19,837 bases of DNA from SpSt-600 sp042408195 (GCA_042408195.1 JBHOQL010000077.1:1-19837); one strand, 5' to 3'; positions 1 through 8,733 are shown, counted from the stretch's first letter. Translations and numbers: made by a program. Notes: generated by a model not told the origin, from the sequence alone.

Positions 1-974
1 TGGCGGAGGGTACGATCCTTGACCTTGCCAGCCAGAACCTGATCGAAGATCTTGCGAACCCTGTGGGCCAGTATCTGCCGGTTGGCCCAGGCGTAATTGG
101 CAGCAGCCACCATGGCCCCAAAGTAAGCCTTACCCTCCGGGGTATCAAAAGGAGCACTCACAAGTTCCCTGTCGGGGAGCTTTATGCCGTATTTCCGTAC
201 TGCTTCCTGGAAGCTTTCCACATAGTCAGAGCAGACCTGGTGACCCAGACCACGGGAACCGGAGTGGATCCACACCGCGAGTTGGCCCTTGAAGAGGCCA
301 AAGGCTTTGGCAACTTCTTCATCGTAAATTTCTTCTACTACTGCTACCTCGATAAAGTGGTTCCCAGAACCGAGGGTACCAAGCTGATCCCTTCCCCTTT
401 CCTTAGCCCTTCGGCTGACCTTGGAAGGGTCAGCTCCTTCCATTGAGCCGCCTTCTTCGGTGTGCTCCAGGTCTTCCTTCGAGCCAAAACCCTGTTTCAC
501 AGCCCAGGCAGCGCCTTCCTTGAGGACTTTATCCATCTCAGCGTCGCTGAGCTTTATGTCTCCACCTCTGCCCACTCCACTTGGAATACCATGGAAAAGA
601 GCCTTGACCAGGGTTTCGAGGTGAGGCTTTACTTCTTCAGCCCTAATGTTGGAAGCCAGGAGGCGCACACCGCAGTTTATGTCATATCCAGTAGCCCCAG
701 GGGAAATTATACCAGATGGCCTTTCGGTGGCAATTACTCCGCCAATGGGAGGACCATACCCTTCGTGGATGTCGGGCATGGCAAGGGTATAACCGACCAC
801 GCCTGGGAGAGTGGTGGTATTTATGAGCTGTTCAATGGATCTATCCCTGAAGGCCGCCTCCAGGAGCTCATTATCGGCATAAACCCTGGCAGGAACGCGC
901 ATATCCGACCTAAATTCCTTGGGGATTTCCCAAACGAATTCCCTCACTTTGCGGAAATCTTTCTTGCTGACCAT
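1..974 (-). CDS. rtcB: RtcB family tRNA-splicing/RNA repair ligase (5' part, cut by window edge)
   Basis: GTP- and Mn-dependent ligase joining RNA 2',3'-cyclic-phosphate or 3'-phosphate ends to 5'-OH ends, used in RNA repair or tRNA splicing. I translated the complement: it begins MVSKKDFRKVREFVWEIP and contains the RtcB signatures in order: MPDIHEGYGPPIGG, DINCGVR (with the metal-binding Cys), GSGNHFIEV and HSGSRGLG. About 324 codons are visible of a usual ~480, so the C-terminal third, including the guanylylated His, lies beyond the left edge. The ATG at 974 is preceded by AGGAGGA (984-990) at nine-base spacing, and a good promoter sits just upstream. No frameshift is visible in the part present. 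It is transcribed away from the sugar genes and shows no functional link to them; GC is clearly lower than in the sugar operons. Identification is very secure; the cellular substrate is unknown. Confidence 0.95.
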   Translation of the reverse strand, partial: MVSKKDFRKVREFVWEIPKEFRSDMRVPARVYADNELLEAAFRDRSIEQLINTTTLPGVVGYTLAMPDIHEGYGPPIGGVIATERPSGIISPGATGYDINCGVRLLASNIRAEEVKPHLETLVKALFHGIPSGVGRGGDIKLSDAEMDKVLKEGAAWAVKQGFGSKEDLEHTEEGGSMEGADPSKVSRRAKERGRDQLGTLGSGNHFIEVAVVEEIYDEEVAKAFGLFKGQLAVWIHSGSRGLGHQVCSDYVESFQEAVRKYGIKLPDRELVSAPFDTPEGKAYFGAMVAAANYAWANRQILAHRVRKIFDQVLAGKVKDRTLR

Positions 975-1014
975 AACCTTTACTCCTCCTTTTCCGTCAA
1001 AGCTTTCGTAGCTT

Positions 1015-1043
1015 ATTATAACCCAACAGTATCAACAAAGCAA
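1015..1043 (-). promoter_or_regulatory. Sigma70-type promoter of rtcB
   Basis: Read on the minus strand, TTGCTT (1043-1038) is separated by exactly 17 bases from a perfect TATAAT (1020-1015). The expected transcription start is near 1007, giving a leader of about 33 bases that contains the ribosome binding site. The match is by eye. Confidence 0.7.
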
Positions 1044-1076
1044 TATGTAAGCCCCTTGACTTCACCCCCATCTCAG

Positions 1077-1690
1077 AGGACATCCAGCAGTTGGAACAGA
1101 GAGACCAGTTTGTCACATCGCTTCAGCACAGTCAAAGCGGCAATGCAGGCCAAAAGTTCCTGCTACCCTCGGAACCCCAGGTATGGCCCATCCCGTTCGC
1201 TCCTCGCGTAGAAATTACCGCCGGAGAAAGCGAAAGGTCTCCTCAATCCGCTAACGCTGATAGTATTTCTCCCAAATCTCCTGGGCGGTGCGCAGTCCAG
1301 AGACTTCGAGGGTAGAGAGACCTTCAAAATGGTAACCGTAGGGCTTCTCTAGGTTGTTGAAGTCCGACAGGACCGAGATAGAGCCAGGTCTGGGCATAGG
1401 CCAGTTTCAGAGTCTGCTGGTGGTGGAAGCGCGGGTTCTTCAACCAGCGGTGGAAACGTTTGACAACATGGAAGGTGCATTTTGGGATCTTTGCTCCGGA
1501 AGATTCCGACGGCGATGCGGGCGATGATACCTTTGAGGACCTGGAGGAAGCGGCGGAAGAGCCGTTGATCGGGAAAGTGGTGAGGAGATCCTGAAGGATG
1601 CGGGGGCTGATGGACTCCGGATTGCCACACCTAATGGAACGCAACTCAGCCCTCTGTTGCTTCCCGCTCAGAAATCGGTTCATCGGGAGT
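1077..1690 (-). pseudogene. Degenerate DDE (IS4-like) transposase remnant
   Basis: Broken reading frames on the minus strand carry pieces that resemble the C-terminal half of a DDE transposase. One frame reads VKRFHRWLKNPRFHHQQTL (like the conserved NPR segment near the N-terminal part of IS4-type transposases). After a frameshift another reads GLSTLEVSGLRTAQEIWEKY, then YYQR-stop-RIEETFRFLRR-stop, the classic Y-QRW-IEE-FRFLK motif of the third catalytic acid, with the Trp codon changed to TAG (1253-1251) and a TAA at 1217-1215. A further frame gives ELLACIAALTVLKRCDKLVSLF, a typical transposase tail. At least two frameshifts and two stops make it inactive. I could not find terminal inverted repeats, and the IS family is only a guess. 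It marks the junction between the low-GC rtcB side and the GC-rich sugar locus. Confidence 0.5.
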
Positions 1691-1877
1691 TAGCCTCTTG
1701 GCTGGTGATGGTAGAACGTACTCCGAGTTGGCAGAGATGCCCTCGAATCCTGCCCCGGGCGCAGCCACGGCCTTTACAGCGAAAGCCGCATTCTGATAAC
1801 TCCGTCCAAATTGCTCGCGAATTTCAGTGACAGAAAGGGAGGTCAGCTATGCGCCCGTAAACCCTAAGCGCATTCTC
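1691..1877. other. Intergenic, no intact gene; possible decayed reading frame
   Basis: Nothing functional is recognised here apart from the promoter at its right end. On the minus strand a frame of about 65 codons without a start, reading SLSVTEIREQFGRSYQNAAF and ending shortly after 1690, looks more protein-like than random and may be the 5' remnant of the transposase or of another lost gene. I cannot name it. Confidence 0.3.
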
Positions 1878-1906
1878 TTGTCCGGTACCGTGAGGCATGA
1901 TATAAT
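1878..1906 (+). promoter_or_regulatory. Sigma70-type promoter of the plus-strand uronate operon
   Basis: TTGTCC (1878-1883), a 17-base spacer and a perfect TATAAT (1901-1906) lie 36 bases before the GTG start of the first gene. Expected start of transcription is about 1913. No operator-like palindrome is obvious around it. Confidence 0.7.
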
Positions 1907-1941
1907 GTGCTCGGTTCAACCCCCTTTCCCGTGAGGAATTC

Positions 1942-3006
1942 GTGAGTCAAGGGACATTGCACGGTTTTGCCTCGGACCCATGGGTTTGTTTGTCCATACT
2001 GTGGTTTTTCCTTGGCGCCCTGACGATGGCCATCTTCGGCTTGGTTATTGCCCTTCACCTTACCGGCTGGTTTGCCGCCTTCAAGCCTTCCCGAACTGAC
2101 CTCCGGCCCCTTATTCGCATCCGTAACGAAGCGGATGCAGAAGCCACCCGTCGGGCCTTGACGGAGTTCATCTTTGGTACCCCTTATCTTCCAGCAACCC
2201 TCCCAGAGCCCGCTGAGGGTGGAATGCTGGTCCGCTTGCCGAACGGTTTCACCTCGTTCATTGCGGTCTCCACGCCCGAGTCCCCCAATGGTGCCTTGGT
2301 TATCTACCACACCGGCCATGAGGGGTTTACAGGCCGCGATCGGGCTGCTATTCAGGCTTATCTGAAAGCCGGATACACCGTCTGGCGGTTAGACCTACCT
2401 CTCATCGGCCAGCAGAAGTCCGGAGTGACGGTGAACCTGCCCTCCTTCGGCGAGTTGACCATCCGCGAGCACCGCCAAATGGCATACTTGGATGAGGTGA
2501 CCGAGGGCCATCCGCTGCGCTATTTTGTGGAGCCAGCAGTGGCAGCGGTCAACCAGGCCAAAAAGGACGGGTTTGCCAACATATTCATGACCGGCCTTTC
2601 CGGTGGTGGCTGGATTACCATCCTGGCCGCTGCCATAGACCCACGCATAGACGCTAGCTACCCGGTTGCCGGGGGGCTGCCGCTGGCTTTCAGGTTTGAA
2701 CAGCCCAAGCGGAACTGGGGCGACTGGGAGGAGAACCTGCCCGAACTTTTCCGGATCGCCAGTTTTGAGGATTTATCCATCCTTGGCGCAGCGGGACGGT
2801 CGCAAATTCAGGTGCTCAATGAGTACGATATCTGCTGCTACAATGACCCCCGTTACTTGGAATTTGTCCCGGCTATCCGGGCTGTTGTTGAGCAATTGGA
2901 TGGACATTTCGCCATCTATTGGGCAAAGGGGGAGGTTCTGCACCGGACTAATCCGTCTGCGCTCAAAGCCATTCTGGTCGATATGTCCTCCAGGAGGAAC
3001 CGATGA
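1942..3006 (+). CDS. Membrane-anchored alpha/beta hydrolase, substrate unknown
   Basis: 354 residues. One hydrophobic segment (about 15-42) should anchor it in the membrane. The soluble part has alpha/beta-hydrolase landmarks: YHTGHEG (122-128, oxyanion-type turn), a nucleophile elbow GLSGGG with Ser220, an acidic residue after a beta strand (NEYD, Asp296), and His322 or His334 (VLHRTNP) as candidate catalytic His. It is probably an esterase, lipase or peptidase; the substrate cannot be read from sequence. The GTG start at 1942 is chosen because GTGAGG (1931-1936) precedes it at five bases and the promoter ends 36 bases upstream. It is the first gene of the operon, and its stop overlaps the next start (ATGA). 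Operon context suggests a role in freeing acyl groups from a glucuronide conjugate, but that is inference. Confidence 0.75.
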   Translation: MSQGTLHGFASDPWVCLSILWFFLGALTMAIFGLVIALHLTGWFAAFKPSRTDLRPLIRIRNEADAEATRRALTEFIFGTPYLPATLPEPAEGGMLVRLPNGFTSFIAVSTPESPNGALVIYHTGHEGFTGRDRAAIQAYLKAGYTVWRLDLPLIGQQKSGVTVNLPSFGELTIREHRQMAYLDEVTEGHPLRYFVEPAVAAVNQAKKDGFANIFMTGLSGGGWITILAAAIDPRIDASYPVAGGLPLAFRFEQPKRNWGDWEENLPELFRIASFEDLSILGAAGRSQIQVLNEYDICCYNDPRYLEFVPAIRAVVEQLDGHFAIYWAKGEVLHRTNPSALKAILVDMSSRRNR

Positions 3007-3869
3007 CCAACATTCCGCTGGTCCTGCTTTTCGGCACCATTTCCACTATCCAGACTCACCTGGCCAAGGCTTTGGAGCGGCAGGGTATTGAAGTCTTTGA
3101 CCAGATCCGCGCCAAACTGACGAAAAGCGGCCAGCCGGTGGAAGGAGGGTTAAGGAAGCCGATCATCTACACCATCGGCTTAATCCTCAACAATACTCTC
3201 TTCATCTGGCCCATTCTCGCCCAACCATACGGCCCACCCGCCCTTTTCAGCAGCGTATTCGGCTTGGGGCTTGTCTTCTTGATGGCCTACGCTGCAGCGG
3301 TGATGAAAGAGAAGATCACCTGCCGAGAAGCAGTTGGGGCAGCAGCCATTGTGCTTGGGACAACAGGGATTGGTTACGAGAACATCGTTCGTGCCGAGGA
3401 GATAGACCGCTTCACGATGAACCTCCCGGCGCTATTCCTGGCCCTGGGTATCTGGGTAGCTATTAGCCTGACCTTCGCCATATCCGCTAGTCGTGCTAAG
3501 GACCTGCGCCTGATCGCCGTTTCCTTTGGCCTCATGGCTGGTGGCTTTGGCAGTTTGGACCCCTTCCTCAAAGGAGTCGGACAAAACTACGGTGGATCCT
3601 CTAGTATCTTGCCGTCCAGCGCCGTCGGAGGGGCGATCTTTGCTTCCTCATTTGTCATTGGTTTTCTAGCTTTTTTGGTGACCCAGATCGGCTTTGCCAA
3701 AAAGGCACGTGCCAGCCTGCTGGTCCCAGCTTACAACGCTGCCTACATCGGCCTACCGGTCCTTTGGCAGACCATACTGTTGCCAGGATACCGGCCAACG
3801 GCCTTCACTGGCTTCAGCCTAGCGCTTATACTGTCTGGTGTGCTGGCGATGGGAGCAGTGGGCCGGTGA
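3003..3869 (+). CDS. DMT-superfamily (EamA/NIPA-like) multipass membrane protein
   Basis: 288 residues with roughly eight or nine hydrophobic helices (about 3-20, 53-72, 78-100, 108-125, 143-163, 170-188, 208-228, 238-258, 268-286). Glycine-rich helices with short loops, and the LGTTGI motif after helix four, resemble drug/metabolite transporter proteins, especially the NIPA-like branch (DMT proteins linked to magnesium transport in eukaryotes). A polar cytoplasmic-type loop lies at about 22-50. The start overlaps the hydrolase stop by four bases, implying translational coupling. It is the only transporter-like gene in the window, so it may move the sugar acid or another small molecule; no substrate can be deduced. 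Confidence 0.75.
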   Translation: MTNIPLVLLFGTISTIQTHLAKALERQGIEVFDQIRAKLTKSGQPVEGGLRKPIIYTIGLILNNTLFIWPILAQPYGPPALFSSVFGLGLVFLMAYAAAVMKEKITCREAVGAAAIVLGTTGIGYENIVRAEEIDRFTMNLPALFLALGIWVAISLTFAISASRAKDLRLIAVSFGLMAGGFGSLDPFLKGVGQNYGGSSSILPSSAVGGAIFASSFVIGFLAFLVTQIGFAKKARASLLVPAYNAAYIGLPVLWQTILLPGYRPTAFTGFSLALILSGVLAMGAVGR

Positions 3870-3897
3870 GAACGAGGTAAGCAATAAGGAGGTTCCA

Positions 3898-5325
3898 ATG
3901 CTCAATCCAGATCGCCTTTTCCATCCGGAGCCAACCTTGCGAAAGCTAGCCAGAGAACTCTACGAGTCTGTCGCCGACCTGCCCATCGTCTCCCCTCACG
4001 GGCACGTGGACCCGCGCCTCTTCGCCGACCCCAATGCTACCTTTGGTTCCCCCGTCGACCTCTTCATCATCCCGGACCACTACGTTACCCGAATGCTCTA
4101 CTCCCAGGGCATCCCCCTGGAGAGCCTGGGTATACCACGGCTGGACGGTGGGCCTGTGGAGACCGACCACCGCAAAATCTGGCGCCTCTTCTGCGCCCAC
4201 TTCTACTTGTTCCGCGCCACCCCCTCCGGCATCTGGCTGCGCCACGAACTGAGTGAAGTCTTCGGCATAGACGAGATCCCCTCCGCAGCCAACGCCGACC
4301 GCCTCTACGACCAGATTGCCGAGAAACTGGCTTCGCCCGAGTTCTCCCCCCGCGCCCTGTTCAAGCGCTTCAGAATAGAGGTCCTGGCCACCACCGACGC
4401 GGCCACCGACACGCTGGAGCACCATCAGGCCATCCGCGCCTCCGGCTGGGATGGTCGCATTATCCCCACCTTCCGGCCCGATGGCGTCATCAATCTGGAT
4501 ACTCCTGGCTGGAGGGAGAACATTGAGCGACTCAGCGCCGTCAGCGGGATAGATGTGGTGGACTACGCCACCTTCATCCGGGCCCTGGAGCAGCGACGGG
4601 AGTTCTTCCGCTCCCTGGGCGCTACCGCCACTGACCACGCCGTCCTGACACCCGCCACTGCCGAACTCTCCCCCCGCGAGGCCGACGCTATCTTCCAGCG
4701 AGCCCTAAAAGGCCAGGCCAGCGCCGAAGACGCGGCTCGCTTCACCGCCCACATGCTGATGGAGATGGCGCGCATGAGCATTGAGGACGGCCTGGTGATG
4801 CAACTCCATCCCGGCTCCCTGCGCAACCACAACCGGCTTATCTACGAACGCTTCGGCCCGGATAAGGGTGCCGACATCCCCATCCAGACCGAGTTCACAC
4901 GCAATCTGCTCCCGCTGCTGAACAAATACGGGAACGACCCCCGCCTGACCCTGATCGTATTCACGCTGGATGAGTCCACCTACTCCCGGGAACTGGCGCC
5001 GCTGGCCGGGCACTACCCGGCGCTGAAATTGGGCCCACCCTGGTGGTTTCTGGATAGCCTCAACGGTATTGCCCGCTACTTTGACCAGGTCATAGAGACG
5101 GCGGGCCTCTACAACACCGTCGGCTTCAACGATGATACCCGCGCTTTCTGCTCCATTCCCGCCCGGCACGACCTATGGCGGCGTGCCTCCGCCAACTGGG
5201 TGGCCGGACTGGTGGCCCGGCACATCGTGGAGATGGAGGAGGCACTGGATATGATGGCCGAACTGGCCGTCGGGCTGGCCCGACGGGCGTATAAGCTGTA
5301 CGAAACAAAGAATACGGAGCACTAA
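3898..5325 (+). CDS. uxaC: Glucuronate/galacturonate isomerase UxaC
   Basis: 475 residues, normal for the family (~470). UxaC belongs to the amidohydrolase superfamily and converts D-glucuronate to D-fructuronate and D-galacturonate to D-tagaturonate in the cytoplasm. Visible signatures: the metal-site HGHVDP (His34, His36) in SPHGHVDPRLFADP, MQLHPGSLRNHN (His304), DESTYSRELAPLAGHYPALK, KLGPPWWFLDS and GFNDDTRAF (410-417). The ATG at 3898 is chosen over an in-frame ATG at 3838 inside the preceding gene because AAGGAGG lies directly before it and MLNPDRLFHPEPTLRKLARE is the usual N-terminus. It is followed after one base by uxaE. Together with that gene and the glucuronidase it defines the operon as uronate catabolic. 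Confidence 0.94.
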   Translation: MLNPDRLFHPEPTLRKLARELYESVADLPIVSPHGHVDPRLFADPNATFGSPVDLFIIPDHYVTRMLYSQGIPLESLGIPRLDGGPVETDHRKIWRLFCAHFYLFRATPSGIWLRHELSEVFGIDEIPSAANADRLYDQIAEKLASPEFSPRALFKRFRIEVLATTDAATDTLEHHQAIRASGWDGRIIPTFRPDGVINLDTPGWRENIERLSAVSGIDVVDYATFIRALEQRREFFRSLGATATDHAVLTPATAELSPREADAIFQRALKGQASAEDAARFTAHMLMEMARMSIEDGLVMQLHPGSLRNHNRLIYERFGPDKGADIPIQTEFTRNLLPLLNKYGNDPRLTLIVFTLDESTYSRELAPLAGHYPALKLGPPWWFLDSLNGIARYFDQVIETAGLYNTVGFNDDTRAFCSIPARHDLWRRASANWVAGLVARHIVEMEEALDMMAELAVGLARRAYKLYETKNTEH

Positions 5326-5326
5326 A

Positions 5327-6529
5327 ATGCTATCTCCCCTTGGCCTTTCCCCTTCCTTTGGCTTTGGCGACCGGCTGGGGCTGGCGACACCTGGCCACAT
5401 CCAGGCCCTGCGGGATGCCCGCTGCGAAGTCTATCCCGTCTTCGCCCAGCAGTCCGTCCGCGAGAACGCCCGCACCGGGCGTACTCCCCAGCAAGTTCTG
5501 GACGACGCCCGGCGCGCTGTGGAGGCCTTCGGGTGGGATGGCCCATGGGGCGCGGATGCCGACCACATCAAAACCCCCGACGACCTCCTTCCCTTCGTCC
5601 GGGCCGGTTATACCTTCTACACTGTAGACCCCAGCGCATACGTAGACAACGCCGCCGACACCGACCCGCTCCCCGTCCTGCGGGAGAAAAGCTGGAGCCT
5701 GAACTGGGACGAAATCGCTGCCCTGTACCTCAACCGGGACCTGGGCTTCGGGGCCTTCGATGAGGAAACCTTGTTGCGGGCGCTGGTGAAATACGGCCGC
5801 GCCATCCACCACGTCGTGGAGATGTACCGCCGCCTCTGCGAACTGGTCCCGGACGAATTTGATTTTGAGGTCTCCGTGGATGAAACCGATGCCCCGACCA
5901 CGCCGCTGGAGCATTACTTCATCGCCAGCGAACTGACACGGGCGGGCGTGCGGTTCACCTCCCTCGCTCCGCGCTTCATTGGGCGCTTTGAGAAGGGCGT
6001 GGATTACATCGGAGACCTGGCCGCTCTGGATGCCGAACTGGCGAAGCACGCGGCCGTGGTTGCCCATTTCGGCACGTACAAGATCAGCCTCCACTCCGCT
6101 TCGGACAAGTTTAGCGTCTACCCCTTGCTGGTCAGACATTTCGGCAGGAGGATTCACATCAAGACGGCTGGGACATCCTACCTGGAGGCCCTGCGCACCT
6201 TGGCCGTGACCTCGCCCGCGCTTTTTAAACGGATTTGGGCCCTAGCGCTGGAACGGTATGGGACCGACCGTGCCACCTATCACGTCTCCGCGGACCCGGC
6301 AAAAGTTCCGGCTGGCCTGCCTCTGCCTGCTCTGCTGGACGATTTCCACGCCCGCCAGATTCTGCATGTCACTTTCGGCTCAGCCCTGGCGGCCTTCGGC
6401 CCGGAAATCAAGGCCGAGTTGAGCCGGCACGCAGAAGAGTACCACGCCAACCTGCGGAAACACTTCCGCAGGCATCTGGAGTTGCTTTCACTGGGCGCCC
6501 AGGATAACCACGAGTATTTATTGCGATAA
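5327..6529 (+). CDS. uxaE: Tagaturonate epimerase UxaE
   Basis: 400 residues. UxaE (characterised in Thermotoga maritima) is a D-tagaturonate 3-epimerase that makes D-fructuronate, letting galacturonate feed into the glucuronate branch without UxaA/UxaB. Family-like features are the N-terminal FGFGDRLGLATPGHIQAL (11-28), FEVSVDET with TTPLEHYFI (180-199), RFIGRFEKGVDYIGD (216-230), HFGTYKISLHSASDKFSVYP (247-266) and HIKTAGTSYLEALR (277-290). The N-terminus begins only ten residues before GFGD, whereas I recall longer N-terminal extensions in Thermotoga proteins; no upstream in-frame extension is possible because uxaC ends one base before. GGAG (5316-5319) is the binding site. Intact frame, high GC. 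Confidence 0.87.
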   Translation: MLSPLGLSPSFGFGDRLGLATPGHIQALRDARCEVYPVFAQQSVRENARTGRTPQQVLDDARRAVEAFGWDGPWGADADHIKTPDDLLPFVRAGYTFYTVDPSAYVDNAADTDPLPVLREKSWSLNWDEIAALYLNRDLGFGAFDEETLLRALVKYGRAIHHVVEMYRRLCELVPDEFDFEVSVDETDAPTTPLEHYFIASELTRAGVRFTSLAPRFIGRFEKGVDYIGDLAALDAELAKHAAVVAHFGTYKISLHSASDKFSVYPLLVRHFGRRIHIKTAGTSYLEALRTLAVTSPALFKRIWALALERYGTDRATYHVSADPAKVPAGLPLPALLDDFHARQILHVTFGSALAAFGPEIKAELSRHAEEYHANLRKHFRRHLELLSLGAQDNHEYLLR

Positions 6530-6538
6530 GGAGGGCCT

Positions 6539-8698
6539 ATGCTATACCCCCAACAAAACCCGGCCCGCGCTCTGTTTGATCTCTCCGGCATCTGGGACTT
6601 TCAGCCCGATCCGGAGGAGGGAGGCGAGGCTCGGGGCTTTATGAACGGTCTCCCCAAGCCGCGCCCCATCGCCGTGCCTGGCTCCTGGAACGAGCAGTAT
6701 GCTGATCTATTCAACTACTTTGGCGCAGGCTGGTACTTGCGCCGAGTCACCGTCCCGATGGCCTGGAAAAGCGAGCGCGTCTTCCTGCGCGTGGGTTCGG
6801 CCAATTACCGCGCGGTCGTTTGGGTGAATGGCCGGAGGGTAGGAGAGCACGAGGGTGGACACTTGCCCTTCGCTTTTGAGATAACCGGGCTGGTCCGTTT
6901 CGGCGAAGAGAATGTCATTGCCATTATGGTGGAAAACTACCTGCGCCCGGATCGCGTCCCCTCGGGCGGGATGGGTGGGGTGGGTGCCTTTTCCGGTTAT
7001 CCCGACACCACTTTTGATTTCTTCCCCTACGCCGGGATTCACCGCCCAGTCGTGCTCTACACCGTTCCGCGGGACTTTGTGGAGGACATCACCGTCATTA
7101 CGCGGCTGGAAGGCCAGGAAGCCCGGGTGGAGGTCAGCGTCCGAGTTAACGGAGGCCTATCAAAAGGACGGGTTGTCCTGGCCGGTGGTGGGGCAAGGGC
7201 CGAGGCGGAAGTGCGGTTCAGGGACGGAGTCGGAACAACCGAACTGCGCATCCCTTCTGCCCGGCTGTGGTCTCCCGCCGATCCCTTCCTCTACGACCTT
7301 ACCGTCTACGCGGGCAAGGACGTCTACAATTTGCCGGTCGGTCTGCGGACGGTGGAGGTGCGCGGCAAGGAGTTCCTGCTCAACGGCGAGCCGGTCTACT
7401 TCCGGGGCTTCGGGCGGCACGAGGATTTCTACGCCAGCGGGCGCGGCCTGAACCTGCCCCTGCTGGTCAAGGACTATGACCTGATGCGCTGGGTGGGCGC
7501 CAACTCCTTCCGCACGTCCCATTATCCGTACTCCGAAGAGGACATGATGCTGGCCGACCGCCTGGGCTTCCTGGTCATTGACGAGATTCCGGCGGCCAAC
7601 CTGGTCTTTGAGGACGAGGCCACCGTCGCCCGGCGCAGAGCGACCTGCCTGCGGATGATCGAGGAGTTAATCGCCCGGGACAAGAACCGCGCTTCCGTAG
7701 TGATGTGGTCGGTCGCCAATGAGCCGACGCTCCCCAATCTGATTGATCGCCTGACGGGGAAAGATACCAGCCCGGTGCCCGAATACGCCACTCAGTTCCT
7801 GCGGGACCTGGTCAACCACGTCCGCGCTCTAGACCCAACCCGCCCGGTGACGCTGACCGGCATGATGGGCGCTCCCCTGGAGTGGCAGGAGTTCACCGAC
7901 GTCATCTGCGTCAACCGCTACTGGGGCTGGTACGAGCAGGGAGGCCGCCTAGAAGAAGCCTTCGCTACTCTGGACCAGGAACTGGACCTGCTCTACGAGC
8001 GGTTTAAGAAGCCGATTCTGCTCACTGAATTCGGCGCGGACGCCGTCGCCGGGCTGCACGGGGGCCTGATGTGGTCGGAAGAATACCAGGCCGAAATGAT
8101 CCGGGGCTACTTGGAGATTGCTCGCCGCAAGGACTTTGTGATCGGCACTCACGTCTGGTGTTTCGCTGATTTCCAGAGCACCCAGTCGGTCCGGCGGGTG
8201 GGGGGAATGAACCTAAAGGGGGTTTTCACGCGCGACCGGAAGCCTAAATTGGCCGCGCACGTCCTGCGGGAATACTGGTGTCGACCGGAGGAGCGAGCAG
8301 AATCCGTTCCGGAAGCTGTTGCGGCTCAGGCGATAGCTCCAGCGCCCCATGGGGTTGAACCCGCTCCCCCCATCCCTGCGCCGACCCCAGCAACCGTGAG
8401 CGACCTGCGCTCCCTGCTGGAATACGTCGCCCGGCGCCTGGACGGGACAAAGCCCGGCCTAACGACTACGCTCAAGTTTGACTTCGGCCCGGACGGAATC
8501 TACCGCCTGGTCATCGTGGACGGCAGGGTGACGCTGGCTGAAGGGGAGGGTGAGGCCGCCGCTTGGGTTAAGATGAAAGGAGCCACCGCCCTGAAAGTCT
8601 TCAGCGGGAAACTCAACCCGATGGCGGCCGTCGTGACTGGTCAGATCAAGGTCGGCGGCGACCTGAAGGCCCTCTCGGTGCTGCGGGACCTGGTGTAG
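6539..8698 (+). CDS. uidA: GH2 beta-glucuronidase with C-terminal SCP2 sterol-carrier-like domain
   Basis: 719 residues. Residues 1-580 are a complete GH2 enzyme: jelly-roll sugar-binding domain (about 10-180), immunoglobulin-like domain (about 183-272), TIM barrel (about 275-580). The acid/base is Glu395 (WSVANEP) and the nucleophile Glu497 (LLTEFGAD). The NxK motif that reads the glucuronate carboxylate is present as Asn558-Leu-Lys560 in RVGGMNLKGVFTRDRKPK, so beta-glucuronidase is preferred over galactosidase. After a Pro/Ala/Glu-rich linker (583-618), residues 620-719 form an SCP2-type lipid-binding domain ending SGKLNPMAAVVTGQIKVGGD; E. coli UidA (603 aa) lacks this. No signal peptide, so action is cytoplasmic. 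AAGGAGG overlaps the uxaE stop and sits before the ATG. It is the last gene of the operon and converges with the minus-strand operon. Confidence 0.92.
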   Translation: MLYPQQNPARALFDLSGIWDFQPDPEEGGEARGFMNGLPKPRPIAVPGSWNEQYADLFNYFGAGWYLRRVTVPMAWKSERVFLRVGSANYRAVVWVNGRRVGEHEGGHLPFAFEITGLVRFGEENVIAIMVENYLRPDRVPSGGMGGVGAFSGYPDTTFDFFPYAGIHRPVVLYTVPRDFVEDITVITRLEGQEARVEVSVRVNGGLSKGRVVLAGGGARAEAEVRFRDGVGTTELRIPSARLWSPADPFLYDLTVYAGKDVYNLPVGLRTVEVRGKEFLLNGEPVYFRGFGRHEDFYASGRGLNLPLLVKDYDLMRWVGANSFRTSHYPYSEEDMMLADRLGFLVIDEIPAANLVFEDEATVARRRATCLRMIEELIARDKNRASVVMWSVANEPTLPNLIDRLTGKDTSPVPEYATQFLRDLVNHVRALDPTRPVTLTGMMGAPLEWQEFTDVICVNRYWGWYEQGGRLEEAFATLDQELDLLYERFKKPILLTEFGADAVAGLHGGLMWSEEYQAEMIRGYLEIARRKDFVIGTHVWCFADFQSTQSVRRVGGMNLKGVFTRDRKPKLAAHVLREYWCRPEERAESVPEAVAAQAIAPAPHGVEPAPPIPAPTPATVSDLRSLLEYVARRLDGTKPGLTTTLKFDFGPDGIYRLVIVDGRVTLAEGEGEAAAWVKMKGATALKVFSGKLNPMAAVVTGQIKVGGDLKALSVLRDLV

Positions 8699-8717
8699 CG
8701 TGGGGGCCTGCTTTCAT

Positions 8718-8733
8718 CCCCTGTTCGCAGGGG
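8718..8733. terminator. Possible bidirectional hairpin between convergent operons
   Basis: CCCCTG-TTCG-CAGGGG forms a perfect six-base-pair stem with a four-base loop in the 35-base gap between the two stop codons. It lacks a T run on either side, so it is not a classical intrinsic terminator; it may mark transcript ends or just slow polymerase. Confidence 0.4.

Noticed and set aside
462..1211. 249-codon plus-strand open frame at the left end
   Set aside because: It is antisense to rtcB, whose minus-strand translation has every expected signature motif.
1864..2319. 151-codon minus-strand open frame covering the first promoter
   Set aside because: Lies opposite the hydrolase gene and its promoter, with no protein-like features.
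3946..4638. 230-codon minus-strand open frame opposite uxaC
   Set aside because: Gly/Val/Glu-biased shadow translation; uxaC is unambiguous.
5330..6157. 275-codon minus-strand open frame opposite uxaE
   Set aside because: No recognisable motif or ribosome binding site; uxaE on the other strand has strong family motifs and operon spacing.
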